Shown here: positions 10,065 to 22,223 of the stretch, in pieces | How positions within the stretch are numbered: the first letter of the stretch is position 1 | Layout: each line of letters starts with the position of its first letter | Assembly (NCBI RefSeq): GCF_000003195.3 | Contig: NC_012870.2 | Location: 36,638,931-36,702,930, forward strand | Direction of reading: 5' to 3' | Length of the DNA stretch: 64,000 bases | DNA from: Sorghum bicolor | Lineage: Eukaryota > Streptophyta > Magnoliopsida > Poales > Poaceae | Notes under the pieces: model-generated | The model's input: only the letters and a program-made list of their open reading frames with translations | Databases searched by the model: none | Told to the model about the DNA's origin: nothing | Program-made: the position numbers and the translations under genes

Positions 10065-11777
10065 ATGGTCATCATCCCAGCTTCCGCTGCCATGGCCGAA
10101 GGCCTCACGTTCATCGTCAGCCAGATCACCTGGACGAGTCACGCCGGCGGCCTTACGACCACAACTTTGGAACAGACTCACATTTGATCTGAAATGGTGG
10201 AGGTGGTGGTCCCGATCACACCGACCACGACCACCTGACTCCAATAACCCGACCCCTGCTTCCTCGTTACAAGGGGAAACAAGTCGACAATTCGGATCTA
10301 CTTGAAGCCATCAATCGCGCCAATCACAGGCTCCTTGAAGCCTCCAATCTGGTGGATTCAATCTCGTTCCAGGCTGATCGAGCACCGGTATCAAATTTTT
10401 TCGACTCCCATCGACCAACTCGTGCCACCACGGACGAATGGCTGGGGACGTCCTTGATGGTAACAGCAACTCCCGAAGGATGAACTATCAAGCTCAAGAC
10501 AACCTCTCCAAACGGGAATCTTCCCCGTGGTCTGAGTAACGCGGCCGACTAGGTCTCGCGCCATACTCAGTCTCTATTCACGAAGATCGACTTGTCATCA
10601 CGACAACCCGAGCGACCAGCTCGCCACTTTGTTAATATGGTCTCTATCCGTACCTCGTCGGAAGACAAGACCGCCAGCACAAACTCAAGTACAGGCTCTA
10701 TCCGTATCGAGGTTTTACGCCCCGAGGACGAAATTTATGACTTAGATCTACCACCTTATCCCCCGGGCTTCTCCTGTTTTCTGATTTTTCTGCCACGACG
10801 AGGAGATTTGGTTTTCAATGTCAGCAACGACGAACCAGTCATCGACGGAGAAACTGACGAGCACAGGCAGCAGCGCAAACAACACAACGCCGATCGTGCC
10901 CAGTGATGAGCAGATGAAGAGCAGCGCCAGCTGATCCCAAATAACCTTGATGACGCCTTCGACATGGTTGGGAACCAGCAAGTATTCAAGACACCAAGCA
11001 CGAACGTAGCCGTCGCCATGGCAAACCTCAATCGACTCCTAGACACTCTAGTGTATCAGGGTGTTTGGACCAACATATGGGCGCACTTAATTGCCGCAAT
11101 GGGACAGACTGCAGACCTCCTGAGAAGAGTGCAAGCCATCTCCTACACGGAGGTCACCTCCGACTAGACCCATCGCAGTCGGGCCTCACCACGACCTGGC
11201 GGGCATCGTCGCAGCCATTCACCCATCAACGACCGCAATAAGGAAGCTCATCGCAACGATCGTGGTCGGGATGCCAGCCACAACGCGAGCAAAGACACGG
11301 ACATGACCAGGAGGTAGACCAGGGACGAAACCGTGATATGCGGCAAAACCTCTCTCACAAGGACGCCCATGAGCATATGAACAGACGCATTAATGATAGA
11401 GCGGCACACGAAAACGTGCGCCGCATCAAGTACGATGCAGCTCACGGCCCCCCTGGCCTAAAAAAGTTCTCCTCACATCTCCAGCAAGTTGTTTGGCCGC
11501 GCAATTTCAAGCTCGAGAAGCTAAAAAAATACAATGGCAAGGAAAACCCCGAGAACTGGATCACCCTCTATGAGATTGCGGTCTGGACAGCATCAGGGGA
11601 CGAGCATGTCATGGCAAACTACTTCTCGGTCGTCCTCGACCAAGCTGGTCATCAATGGCTCCTCGGCTTGCCCAAAGACTCATTTGACTCATGGGAGGAA
11701 CACCGGCAGGCGTTCATCGACAACTTCATCGCTACCTGTGAGCAACCGGGAAATAAATACGATCTTGAGAGGATAAG
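10065..11777 (+). pseudogene. Tat gag, N-terminal part (interrupted by element 2)
   Basis: Gag forms the retrotransposon particle and packages RNA. The frame starts at the ATG at 10065 (MVIIPASAAMAEGLTF), matching element A', and soon meets a stop. Recognisable blocks follow in changing frames: an acidic stretch with DEPVIDGETDEHRQQR (about 10835-10880), a block with NVAVAMANLNRLL (about 11000), and a Retrotrans_gag-like domain from about 11338 with VWPRNFKLEKLKKYNGKENP, ending at LERI before 11778. Several stops and frameshifts separate the blocks. Element 2 is inserted here; beyond 20803 the same reading frame resumes, so the insertion came after the surrounding frame was established. The domain call follows family similarity. 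Confidence 0.7.
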
Positions 11778-13116
11778 TGTTGATACTTGCTAACACCACT
11801 TGAATACTAGGTTGTCATCCCCAGCATGGCACTAGAGTGTACTATGGTATTTATACGCACACAGATAAATCCGCAAGCGCACGGATACCGTTGTAGCTTT
11901 TACCCGGTTAAAGGTTTTATCGTACCCACAGGGAAACGGGAGAACCAACTATGCTCTAACTTAACCAAGATAGATAGATTAGTGTAAATAGGAAAGATGG
12001 TAGAATTGAATAAGAACAATATTAAAGGTAAGATAACAATGGGTGATAATATAGGAATAGAGAGTAGAGCAATCTAGTATATGGGCGATGGTAGCAGAAT
12101 AGAGAGGATAACTATGGTTTCTCTACTTCAAAGGGGTATGTCTATGTCTGGGACGAACCATGTGATAAGAATACACCACAAAGGATGCTTATCCATAGTC
12201 CGATAAACCCTACCCATCCTGCTAACAAGTGGAAGACTACAGGGGACCAACGTAACTGTCACCTATGCGGCCTACCACACGATCCAGCTAGACAGGGGAT
12301 ATCCATAAGTAATCTAGGTCTAAGAACCACGCTTACACCTATACTACAACTCTAACCTATAGGGTCCAATAGATTAGAAATACTCAAAAGAGTTGTGAAC
12401 CAGAACATACATGATTACTAATTGCATAATGAATTAGAAGTAGATTACCAGAGTCATCCCATGAGAAAGCTTGATTAGAGCTTGATCATGGCGAAGTACA
12501 ACCGGAGGAAGAACCGACAGGCCTGCCTCTGCTCCAATCCTCCCTCGCTCTCCATCTCGCTACTATCTAGATCTACTCTAGTTTAGAGAAGAGAGGAGAG
12601 CTCTCATCTCCAAACCCTAGCTTTTGCTCTGTCTATGAATAATGAATAATGATCAAGGGGTGCCTCCTCTAGGGGCCAGGGGGTCTGCTTATATAGTCCC
12701 CTCAAGTGAATCTAGGCTGTCGGATCAAACCGACATTGATTGAACGGTTATTCTTGATCCTTTAGGTCGGTGAAGCATAATCCCTGAAGAGAGTCCTGAT
12801 TAGACTCTAGGACAGGGTGGGCGCCCAAGGGGGAGGGCGGGCGCCCTGCCCCCGAGCTCGCTCGGCCTCCCGTTCGTTCCCGTGGCTTCTGGAGTCTTCT
12901 AGATGATAGAAAATTGTGCAGCACATTCATATATCTATGTAAACCCAACATTTGGGCCTTTCCTCCATATTTCCTGATAACACCCTGTAGAAATAGACAA
13001 ACACCAAAACTCGTGGAATTCTGTCAGATAAAACCCTAAGTTTAGATGTTGGTTGTATTTGGATCCTTTTCTTTGTTCATTTGTTGATTATATTTGGTAC
13101 TTAAGGACCGTAAACA
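11778..13116 (-). repeat. 3' LTR of element 2 (1339 bp)
   Basis: On the plus strand it runs from TGTTGATACTTGC to GACCGTAAACA. A minus-strand TATATAAG promoter motif lies at 12688-12695. Two GGGCGCCC palindromes at 12819 and 12839 lie upstream of it in U3. It pairs with 19461-20798. Confidence 0.88.
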
Positions 13117-13132
13117 ACTCCCCCAAGCTTAC
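13117..13132 (-). other. Polypurine tract of element 2
   Basis: The minus strand reads TAAGCTTGGGGGAGT directly before the LTR. Element 3 has the same tract (AAGCTTGGGGGAGCT) at 33754-33768. Confidence 0.7.
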
Positions 13133-13134
13133 CT

Positions 13135-13154
13135 CTTGCTCGTCCCTGAGCAAG
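13135..13154. other. Hairpin next to the polypurine tract, element 2
   Basis: CTTGCTC and GAGCAAG form a perfect 7-bp stem around GTCCCT. Element 3 has the same hairpin at 33773-33792, with the outermost pair changed from C-G to T-A, which keeps pairing. Confidence 0.55.
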
Positions 13155-16100
13155 GATGGACTCAAGAGTTTCTACAGTAGTTTTATGCCTTAAAGGTATA
13201 CATGCATTTAAACAAGATCTCATCTCTAGGTTAGGGTAAATTGTTAAGATTTAAAACTTACTCATATTACCTTTCACCATGGGGCTTGCAATCGTCACTT
13301 GTGTCTTGAGCAGTTAAAAGATAGAATGGTCAAGTCAAGCACCATGTCTCCTGTTCTATGATTAACTAAAGCTCTAGAGTTTTCACAGATTTTCAAATAG
13401 AACTCAGAGATTCCTTGTATGACTCTCTCTAGTCTCTCTTTTGTGGTATTTCTGGTATGAGGCATAGTGACATTGCCTTCTCTCTCATCCTACTGTAATA
13501 AGGTTTTGATATCTGGAGCTCATAGGTGGGAGACAGATAATACATACTTACAAGACATTTATTGCATAGTCAAACCATGGATCCGGAGAAACAAGTCAAT
13601 AAGTCAAATCAAGATGTGCATGTGTGGCGAATGAATGGTGTATGATGATGATGGTGATAATGGTGAAAACAATGGTGAAAGACTAATTCTAATTTTGCTC
13701 TTTTGAGGGGATACATACCTTTCTAGCACTTTGAATCTTTTTGAGGGGAATGAGATGCTCTATATTTTATTTTTCTTTTCTCTCAGGTGGGTATCTTGTA
13801 CCCCTAATGCTACTGTCAGATAATGTTTTTGGCTATTCTCTCCCCGATACGAGTAGAATAATTTTGGATGAATCTAGAGATGGAAATGAGTGGATGTATG
13901 TGGATACGTACTTCCAGAGTAGAAGCAGCATGTATGAGTGAACGTGCTAGTGAATCTTGATTTTAACCGCATGACAAGCTCCTAAAGGTCTACACAGCTT
14001 GACCACACTCAATGCTCATAAGCAGTAAAAAGTAAATGTATGGTTCATAGTCTAATAAGCATGTATATATGGGTGTGGTGGGATTTTAAACTCTCATCAT
14101 AGAGGAACTCATCATGCAACATTGTAAAGATTTTCAACGATAAAATTCTCCAGAATTCTAGCATCTCTAGGAACAGATAAATAGCATCTCAACCATCCCA
14201 TATCGTATCCGTTAACGACTTAGACTTTAGATCAAGTACTCTTCCCACAAGTTCAGGTTTAGAGAAAATCTTAATTCATAACAATCATGCCTAAACTTGA
14301 GAGAGAATTCAATTTTGAGAAGTAGTCATGGCAGAGCAACTATTCATCATTTCCATGTGAGAGCTTATCATGAGGGTTCATAGCAAACTTTATTTATTTA
14401 TTTATTCAGCAAACTAAGCAAAGATATATATATAAGCATAAAATCTTTATTTGGGTTTTTATGATTATGCATCTTTTTATTATTTGAGTAAAGTATAAAC
14501 GCGAGTAGAAACACTTAGCTGGATAAATGGGGGTGCTCTCCTCCAAGCTGGATTTTGACGTAATTTCTTCTGATGTAGCTTGCAGGTGGCGGAGGTATAT
14601 TTGAATGTCGATAGTACCTGACAGCGATTAGGATGTCCTCCGTCTGCTAGTCTTCTTTGATCCTTGAATTCTATGGAGCTCAAATAGACAAGAAGCTTTG
14701 TGGAACTAGTTAAGTTTAGCATAAAAATCTTTTTGCCTTTATCATGTTGAGCTTCCTCTAATAAATATTACTCTCTTTGGTAGAATCATAAATTTATTTT
14801 TATATTTTCATTTCTATAGAACAGGAATATATTTAGTTTATTTTTACGCCACCACAGTGAATGTACTTATGGGTTTTATGCTACGAGCATACTCACATGG
14901 GGCTTACTATTTCTAACATTTTTATTTTCTTTTCAAGATAGCATGACTAACTAACAAGCCATTTAACGAAAGTAGGTAATTAAAGGGAAAAGGGAATGCA
15001 GAAAGGATAATTATGGACAAGACTTCTCACCGTGTTCATTCTTCAAGTGCGTCATTTGATTCAGGTGCGGACCTTGACGTCTGCACCTCTTGATACCGTG
15101 TCACCCATGTTCTTCGTTTGCCTAGCAGTTCGAAGTGCGGTGTTGGCAGTATCTTGCTCAGTGTGTTTGTGCTCGTAGATCCAGGTCCTTCACTTGGTAG
15201 AGTCTGAGAGTTATAAAACTCCTCCATGTTTTGCTCGAAGTGTACCTGCTCATAGAGACAAGGCAGAGATCAAGTGCATGGGCCCTGTTGGTGGAAAACA
15301 CCAACAGAACCAAAAGTGTATTTGTTCTTCTCTAACCTTAAGCATAGTGAGCAAGACAAAGTTGATGGATGATAAGTTCATGAGTGTAGCACTTATAACA
15401 TTTGTCAGATCAGATCGCTCAACCTTATGGAAAGATAATCTATCTATGTATATGTCTTTTTCTTTATATCTTCCCAACGATTGAATGTGCAACATTTTAG
15501 CTCACATGATTAGGAGTGTGGTATCATGGAGGTAATACTAGGAACAAAGATTAAAGGAGTAAACATGCTGAATTAGTTAGGTTGGTTAATTTGGAGTTAT
15601 AAATCATACATGTTTGTCTCTTTATTTATGTGAACACCAGAACCAAGGAGAAGCTTATAAAAGTGATAGTCAAGTACCTTAAGATGTTTCCTTACTTGAA
15701 GAGTGACGGTACAGTATCACCTTGTGGAAGCTTTCCTTTCTTAGAGGTTGTGCATCGTGTTTGTGGCACCCTCCATGGGTCATCTCTTATGAGCTATGTC
15801 TTCCTTATGTAAATTGTTAAACTTCATGTGTCTCTCTCTTTGTTTCGAATGTGAGTTTATCTCAGGACTTCCTAGGTCGATATTGTAAGTTTTCCTGCAG
15901 GGGTTAGTCCGACAAAATATACCAATATCTACTCAAGCAGTTTTTAGTTCAGTAACCAAACTAGACTCCATATCTAATCAGATTAAGGAAGGCTATTTAA
16001 CCTAAGCATCATGCTTAATTTAAATGCCAATGGAAGTATGGCGAGTACTTCCAAACCAACACTTGCTAGTAAATAGACAAAGGTAGCATGACAGCAATTA

Positions 16101-16172
16101 TAGAGATCTACTCAAGTGGAGATGAAGTAGTGTGATTAGTATTTAACAAATTGAGCATGCCTCAAAGGTAGG
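13155..16172 (-). other. Noncoding internal region of element 2 (3' half)
   Basis: About 3 kb of AT-rich sequence with no convincing coding frame on either strand. Up to about 14980 it is homologous to 33793-35870 in element 3, and from about 15140 to 16172 to 53585-54560 in element 3. It includes a TTTA run near 14390. The part about 14990-15140 has no counterpart that I could see. Confidence 0.6.
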
Positions 16173-17554
16173 TGTTGACGGTCCTTAAGTATCAAATTTA
16201 ATTATCAAATAAACAAAGAAAAGGATCCAAATGAAATCAACATCTAGACTTAGGGTTTTATCTGACAGAATTCCACGAGTTTTGGTGTTTGTCTATTTCT
16301 GCAGGGGGTTATCAGGAAATACGGAAGAAAGGCCCACATATCGGGATTACATAGAGATATCAACGCACCGCGCAATTTTCTATCATCTAGAAGACTCCAG
16401 AAGCCACGGGAACGAACGAGAAGGCAAACGGGCCCGGGGGCAGGGCGCCCGCCCACCCCCCTTGGGCGCCCGCCCAGGTGTTTCCACCAATCACAGAATG
16501 GAGTCCACCATTGCAAAGATCTCGTCGAGCTGATCGAAATGCATATATTATTTGCTATATTTGGAGTTCGGAATCAAGAGATATTAATAAAAGAAGGACT
16601 CCACATAAAAGAGCTGCGGGATTAATTGGGCCCAAATCAGATTTTGGTCCATTAAGGCCTATGTGCATTTTAATGAGATAGGGTGCAAAGTTTAGTACCA
16701 CATCGCCTGCTGAACCAAAAACGCACAGAGGAGGAGGACTATATAAGCAAGGCCCCTGGCCCCTGGAGGAGAACAAGAAATTATCATAGAGATTGAGGGG
16801 TGCCCTCGAAGGAAAACCTCTTCTCTAATTAATATTTCTTTTTAGGCTTAGCAACCAATGTAAAGTAGAAATAGATCTTCTAGTTTCTACTAGATTGAGA
16901 GAGATAGAGTGGAGGTGTTTATTGGAGGAAGCCTGGCCCGTCGGTGTCTACTCCAAGCTTGTACCTGCGGGATCAAGTTCTCCTAACCCGAAGCTTGCTC
17001 CTAGGATTCTTCAGTATTTCGACTTCTAAATTCTAGTAAGTTCTTGTTTTATTGTTCTTATGGTTTATGAGTTTACTTTAATCTCTTCGCGTAGAGTTTA
17101 GAGTAATCATTGCTGGCGTAAATGTGGTGTTTAGGCTGGGGTACTCATAGATATTCCCTGACTAGCTGGACCGTGGTAGTAGTGAGGAACGTGACAATTA
17201 CGAGTTACCTTTGCAGATCACATCTCGTTAGCAGGAAGGATACGGTTTATAGGTGCGGGTTGAACATCCTTTGTGGTGTCTAGATTCCGTTAGCCTCCCC
17301 ATTAGAACAGTAGATCATCCTTACCAAGGTTAGAAGGAGACTACGGTTGCAGTCTTCTCTATTTATCACTCACATCGAAAGACATTCTTTGTGCCTAAAG
17401 GGATAGTAGCAATAGATTTGGTTAGTCAGATGCATCCTTTCTCCCAGTGGTAAAAATATAAATACGATAACTCTAGATAACCTCCTTGGTGAAATGCTCA
17501 CCGATATCCGTGCGCTTGCGGATCGTTTCCTTATTGCGTTACCAAATATCAACA
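16173..17554 (+). repeat. Solo LTR inserted in element 2 (1382 bp)
   Basis: It starts TGTTGACGGTCCTTAAG and ends ACCAAATATCAACA, with GTAGG duplicated at 16168-16172 and 17555-17559. Its sequence is related to the LTRs of elements 2 and 3 but lies in the opposite orientation. There is no internal region and no second LTR, so this is a solo LTR left by LTR-LTR recombination. A TATATAAG motif lies at 16740, with paired GGGCGCCC at 16443 and 16464. Element 3 preserves the empty site near 54560 (CAAAGGTAGGGACAACC with one GTAGG), which proves the borders. Confidence 0.92.
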
Positions 17555-17559
17555 GTAGG

Positions 17560-18191
17560 GACAACCAACATAGCAACATGGCAAAGGTTGTTTTTATGTA
17601 AAGTACTCCCCCAAGCTTGAATTTTGCAAAATTCAAGTTTGGATGGATTTAATTCAATGTTGTATGATGATTGGTTGGACATACCTTGTGCTTGTCATTC
17701 ATCCGATCTTCTTGCTCCAATCTTGGAAAGTTTAGCGACAAGAATACCCGAAGGAATATTTTCACAATTATCCGTATATGATCAATACCCAAGGTAATGT
17801 TGTAAATAATTAAAAGCTCATGTTACGATCTGATCAGCGCTTATTTTAGGACACTAAGCTTGTCCTTGGGAAACCATCAATTTATGTCGGCGACGTGGTT
17901 TCTCTTCCAACGCTGACTTATATCAAGATCAACTCCACGAGATCTGCAATATTTATTATAGACATATGCATCGACAACCGCCCTTTTAAAGTTTTTATAA
18001 ATAGAAAGGAAGAGGGGGTTGGAGATCTCAAATGTGGTGATGTTGGAGAGACCAATAGATTGGGAAGATGTTGCATATGAGCATGGAGTAAACGAAGTGG
18101 CTATGAAATAAATTCCATGCTCATTAATGTTATCTTCGTCTCCAATTTGAATGTTCAGAATTTCTCCTGGATTGGTCTCACCTATGTCCTC
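17560..18191 (-). other. Noncoding internal region of element 2 between solo LTR and gag
   Basis: Homologous to about 54565-55135 in element 3. I see no gene. At about 18120 the two elements part: element 2 continues into gag and element 3 does not. Confidence 0.55.
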
Positions 18192-19298
18192 TTATATAGT
18201 TGGATGAATCTCATCTTCAAAGGGAGTCAAGAACTCACCATTTGAAATTGAGCCAAAGTCAGAATCCATTAAGGCTTCTTCCTTATCCATCCGTTCTACA
18301 CATTCTAGCCATTTAGAACTTGTGATCAGGAAAGGGGAGGTGTTAGAATTTTCTATATGTCTTAGCTCTCCTTCACTTGATATGTCATCCTCGACTTCTT
18401 CACTATAGGAACCAGGACATTCTCTAAGAGAATCATCATTGTAAGGATTTGAATTATCTATGCTTGAAAGTTTCTTATGGAACGAGAAGTCTAAACCGTC
18501 AGTATCTGAAAGAATTAAGGTCGGAATTCCTTCCTCCCTTGGAGAATTTTGGGGTACTGATGGTTTAGGATCGATAGCTAAAGTTTGGGATTGAAGTGGT
18601 TGTGATCTGTCTATTGAAATTTCTTCTTCTTGTCTAGGAACTGGTTCTTTCTCTTTCTCAGGGATATAAATGTTAGGAGACTTTCTGCTCATTAAATCAA
18701 TCAAATTCCAAGCTTCACTAGCAGATAGGTGGTGGAAAGATCCTCCAGAGGCTGTATTCCATGTTTGCTTATTTTCCATACTAAGGCCCTCAAAAAAGTG
18801 AATTAGAAGAACTTCTTGTGGAATAGAAATCTTTGGGCCAGTGAGAGTAAGGTTAATAAAGCAGTCCCATGATTTGCCAAGAGATTCTTCTTCCAGTTGT
18901 CTAAAAGAAATAATCTCACGCCGAAGTTCCGCCACTTTAGAGATTGGAAAATATATTAAAAGAAAACTATTATGTAACTCCTTCCAATCTCCATGAACAC
19001 TCCCTACTTTGAGTTTATACCAATGTCTAGCTTTTCCTATTAAAGAGAACGGAAAGAGCTTTAAGGGTCTCATCGGACATGCCTTCTATGCGAAGGAGGT
19101 CACAGACTCGATAAAACTCTCTTAGGTGGGTGTATGGGTTTTCCTCACTTTCTTCTGAGAAAGGTTGTTTTGAACAAATTCTATGTATTCGGGGTCTGTC
19201 TCAAAACTAGATGCTATGATAGGCTTTGAAGATTTTGGTGGTTCGAGATGTGTGCCCGTAGGTCTATGAAACTGATAGATAGACATGTTTGCATTCAT
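18192..19298 (-). pseudogene. Gag of element 2 (Retrotrans_gag), frameshifted near the start
   Basis: Gag is the particle protein of the retrotransposon. I place the start at the ATG at 19298 (MNANMSIYQFHRP). The long open part runs from 19073 to 18192 (293 aa) and has the typical core: LFPFSLIGKARHWY, then a block around FPISKVAELRREIISFRQ, then LLIHFFEGLSMENKQ and GGSFHHLSASEAWNLI. The tail is acidic and Ser/Pro-rich; I see no zinc knuckle. Between the start and the core the frame is broken near 19155 and again near 19060, so this copy cannot make a full Gag. No pol domain follows. Assignment to the grass gypsy Gag family is firm; the lineage (Athila-like) is tentative. Confidence 0.8.
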
Positions 19299-19436
19299 GA
19301 TAGGCCAGAAATCAAGGATTAGATAAGAAGAAAGAATAGCAGAGATGAGGCAAAGGATAAAAGGAAAAATATATTTTTATTTTTATTTTTTTAGAAAATG
19401 ATTAATCTAGTTCGCAATCAACTCAGCAACCGTCTC

Positions 19437-19455
19437 CTCGGCAACGGCGCCAAAA
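19437..19455 (-). other. Primer-binding site of element 2
   Basis: On the minus strand, a few bases inside the 5' LTR, the sequence is TTGGCGCCGTTGCCGAGG. Element 3 has TGGCGCCGTTGCCGGGG at the matching place. Confidence 0.75.
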
Positions 19456-19460
19456 ATGCT

Positions 19461-20798
19461 TGTTGACACTTGCTAACACCACTTGAATACTAGGTTGTCA
19501 TCCCCAGCATGGCACTAGAATGTACTATAGTATTTATACGCACACAGATAAATCCGCCAGCGCACGGATACCGTTGTAGCTTTTACCCGGTTAAAAGTTT
19601 TATCGTACCCACAGGGAAACGGGAGAACCAACTACGCTCTAACTTAACCAAGATAGATAGATAAGTGTAAATAGGAAAGATGGTAGAATTGAATAAGAAC
19701 AATATTAAAGGTAAGATAACAATGGGTGATAATATAGGAATAGAGAGTAGAGCAATCTAGTATATGGGCGATGGTAGCAGAATATAGAGGATAACTATGG
19801 TTTCTCTACTTCAAATGGGTATGTCTATGTCTGGGACGAACCACGTGATAAGAATACACCACAAAGGATGCTTATCCATAGGCCGATAAACCCTACCCGT
19901 CCTGCTAACAAGAGGTGGACTATAGGGGACCAACGTAACTGTCACCTACGTGGCCTACCACACGATCCAGCTAGACAGAGGATATCCACAAGTAATCTAG
20001 GTCTAAGCACCACGCTTACACCTATACTACAACTCTAACCTATAGGGTCGTAAAGATTAGAAGTACTCAAAAGAGTTGTGAACCAAAACATACATGATTA
20101 GTAATTGCATAATGAATTAGAAGTAGATTACCAGAGTCATCCCATGAGCAAGCTTGATTAGAGCTTGATCATGGCGAAGTACAACCGGAGGAAGAAACGA
20201 CAGGCCGGCCTCTCCTCCAATCCTCCCTCGCTCTCCATCTCGCTACTATCTAGATCTACTCTAGTTTAGAGAAGAGAGGAGAGCTCTCATCTCCAAACCC
20301 TAGCTTTTGCTCTATCTATGAATAATGAATAATGATCAAGGGGTGCCTCCTCTAGGGCCAGGGGGTCTGCTTATATAGTCCCCTCAAGTGAATCTGGGCC
20401 GTCGGATCAAACCGACATTGATTGAACGGTTATTCTTGATCCTTTAGGTCGGTGGAGCATAATCCCCGAAGAGAGTCCTGATTGGACTCCGGGACAGGGC
20501 GGGCGCCCAAGGGGGAGGGCGGGCACCCTGCCTCTGAGCCCGCTCGGCCTCCCGTTCGTTCTCGTGGCTTCTGGAGTCTTCTAGATGATGGAAAATTGCG
20601 CGGCACGTTCATATCTCTATGTAAACCCGACATGTGGGCCTTTCCTCCATATTTCCTGATAATGCCCTGCAGAAATAGACAAACACCAAAACTTGTGGAA
20701 TTCTGTCAGATAAAACCCTAAGTTTAGATGTTGGTTGTATTTGGATCCTTTTCTTTGTTTATTTGCTTATTATATTTGGTACTTAAGGACCGTCAATA
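19461..20798 (-). repeat. 5' LTR of element 2 (1338 bp)
   Basis: It pairs with 11778-13116; the outer terminus reads CAATA where CAACA is expected. The minus-strand TATA motif lies at 20370-20377. Of the paired GGGCGCCC motifs, the first (20501) is intact and the second (20521) has changed to GGGCACCC. Confidence 0.88.
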
Positions 20799-20803
20799 AT
20801 AAG

Positions 20804-21442
20804 GGACCGGAAAAACGAACCCTTGTGTGATTACATCCGACGTTTCTCGGATATGCGCCTCAAGATCCCAAAGATCTCCCATGATGAGGCCATTTTGGCT
20901 TTCATTAAAGGTCTCCGCTTTAACGAAGCTCTGCGAAGCAAGCTACTGCGCAAAAGGCCAACCACGGTTGCTGAACTCCTCACCACAGCCAAAAATTACG
21001 CCAACGCCGATGACGTAGAAAAGCTCATCAGAGAAGACGTCTGAGGAGTCGAGCAGCCTCCCCGATGGGACGACAGCCGTGGTAGTTTTGACAACCAAAA
21101 CCCTCAGTGAGACGATAACTGCGACCACCGAGAAGGACGGGATAGGCCCCATGACAACCGCGATGACTTCAGAGGCAAGCGACCTCGTGACAACGATCAC
21201 GAGGTGAACACAGTCAAGTGCTCCAACGGGCAACGAGATTATTAGGAAGACTACAACAAGACCTTGAAAGGACCATGCCAACTTCATCCCAAGTCTAACC
21301 ACACGATGGAAGAATGTCGCGTCCTCAAAAACATCTATACACAGCGGGACGCTCAGGGAGATGCCGCCAAAACTACTGGGAAACATGACAGACACAACCA
21401 AGAAGATGAGGATGATGACCAGGACAGGGACCCATGACATCA
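20804..21442 (+). pseudogene. Tat gag, C-terminal part (after element 2)
   Basis: The frame cut at 11777 resumes here with a block containing LCDYIRRFSDMRLKIPKISH and then FIKGLRFNEALRSKLL, the end of the capsid-like region. It is open to a stop after EDV at about 21044. Further on, a metal-binding-like motif CQLHPKSNHTMEEC (about 21275-21316) matches the Cys/His box seen at the end of Tat Gag proteins. Stops lie between these blocks. The open frame on the opposite strand (about 20943-21443) is a shadow. Confidence 0.72.
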
Positions 21443-21542
21443 ATACGTCAACCCGAGAGACCTAGTTCACTCCATTTTTGGAGGGAAGGTCTCAATCGAG
21501 TCAAAATAGGAAAGGAAACTTCTCAAGAGGGCTTGCCTAAAT

Positions 21543-22223
21543 GTGGACAGCTCCGACGGTTCGATCACCGATCCTAAGTTCCCCTCGTGGTCACACCGAG
21601 AGATCTCCTTCAGCAGACAGGACCAATGGGCTGCCATTCTAGAACTAGGACGTTTTCTATTGATCCTAGACCCATGCATCAATAGTGTCCGATTCGAGCG
21701 TGTGCTCGTAGATGGCGGCAGCTCCATCGACATCCTGTTTTGCAACAGCTTGCCTGCTCTCAAGCTAACCCCAGCGCAGTTGACACCATATGAAGCCCAG
21801 TTCTGTGGCATCCTACCAGGCCAAAGCTCAATACCCCTTGGCCAAATAACGCTACCCGTCCAATTCAGAACACCAGACCTCTTTCGTACAGAATCTGTAA
21901 ACTTCGTGGTCGCCGACTTTGATGGAACCTACCACGCCATTTTGGGTCGTCCTTGTCTCACCAAGTTCATGGCAGTTCCACACTATTCGTACTTGGTCCT
22001 CGAGATGCCAACCGAGAAGGGTGTCCTATCCATTAGAGGCAACGTCTACACAGCATACACCTACGAGGAGGAAAGCTTCAAGATCACCAAAGCAATCGAC
22101 CTCTCAATTCAGATGGCAGAAACGGTATCCCAAGCAGCACAAGTCTCATCCGACCAGCTCAAGCTACCTGAGCAGCAGACCCCAAGAAAGAGCGCCAAGT
22201 CCAAGGAACACAAGGAGGTCTAG
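21543..22223 (+). pseudogene. Tat aspartic protease region
   Basis: The retropepsin releases Gag and Pol products from the polyprotein. The frame is open for 226 codons. The active-site motif reads VDGGSSIDILF at about residues 55-65 (families have D-T/G-G at this place), and the C-terminal motif HAILGRPCL lies at about residues 134-142. The block FNKI/FRTESVNFVVADF-like region precedes it, as in Tat proteases. The segment looks intact, but it is separated from gag by stops and from reverse transcriptase by a stop after EV at 22221-22223, so the polyprotein is broken. Confidence 0.78.

Larger units (their letters stand above)
11778..20798 (-). mobile_element. Non-autonomous Ty3/gypsy element 2 (gag only)
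   Basis: Exact target duplications ATAAG (11773-11777 and 20799-20803) flank LTRs of 1339 and 1338 bp. On the minus strand the order is LTR, primer-binding site (TTGGCGCCGTTGCCG), gag (19298-18192), long noncoding region, polypurine tract, LTR. No protease, reverse transcriptase or integrase is present, so it must have depended on proteins from another element. The LTRs differ by roughly 5% by eye. The primer site and Gag type suggest an Athila-like lineage, which I hold tentatively. A solo LTR (16173-17554) lies inside. Confidence 0.88.

Noticed and set aside
15194..15484. Plus-strand open frame shared with 53613-53855
   Set aside because: The two copies are homologous noncoding parts of elements 2 and 3. 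The frame is antisense to the element, has no domain and its ends differ, so common descent explains it.
20943..21443. 166-codon minus-strand open frame, hydrophobic
   Set aside because: It is opposite the Tat gag C-terminal region and has no own match; it is a shadow.
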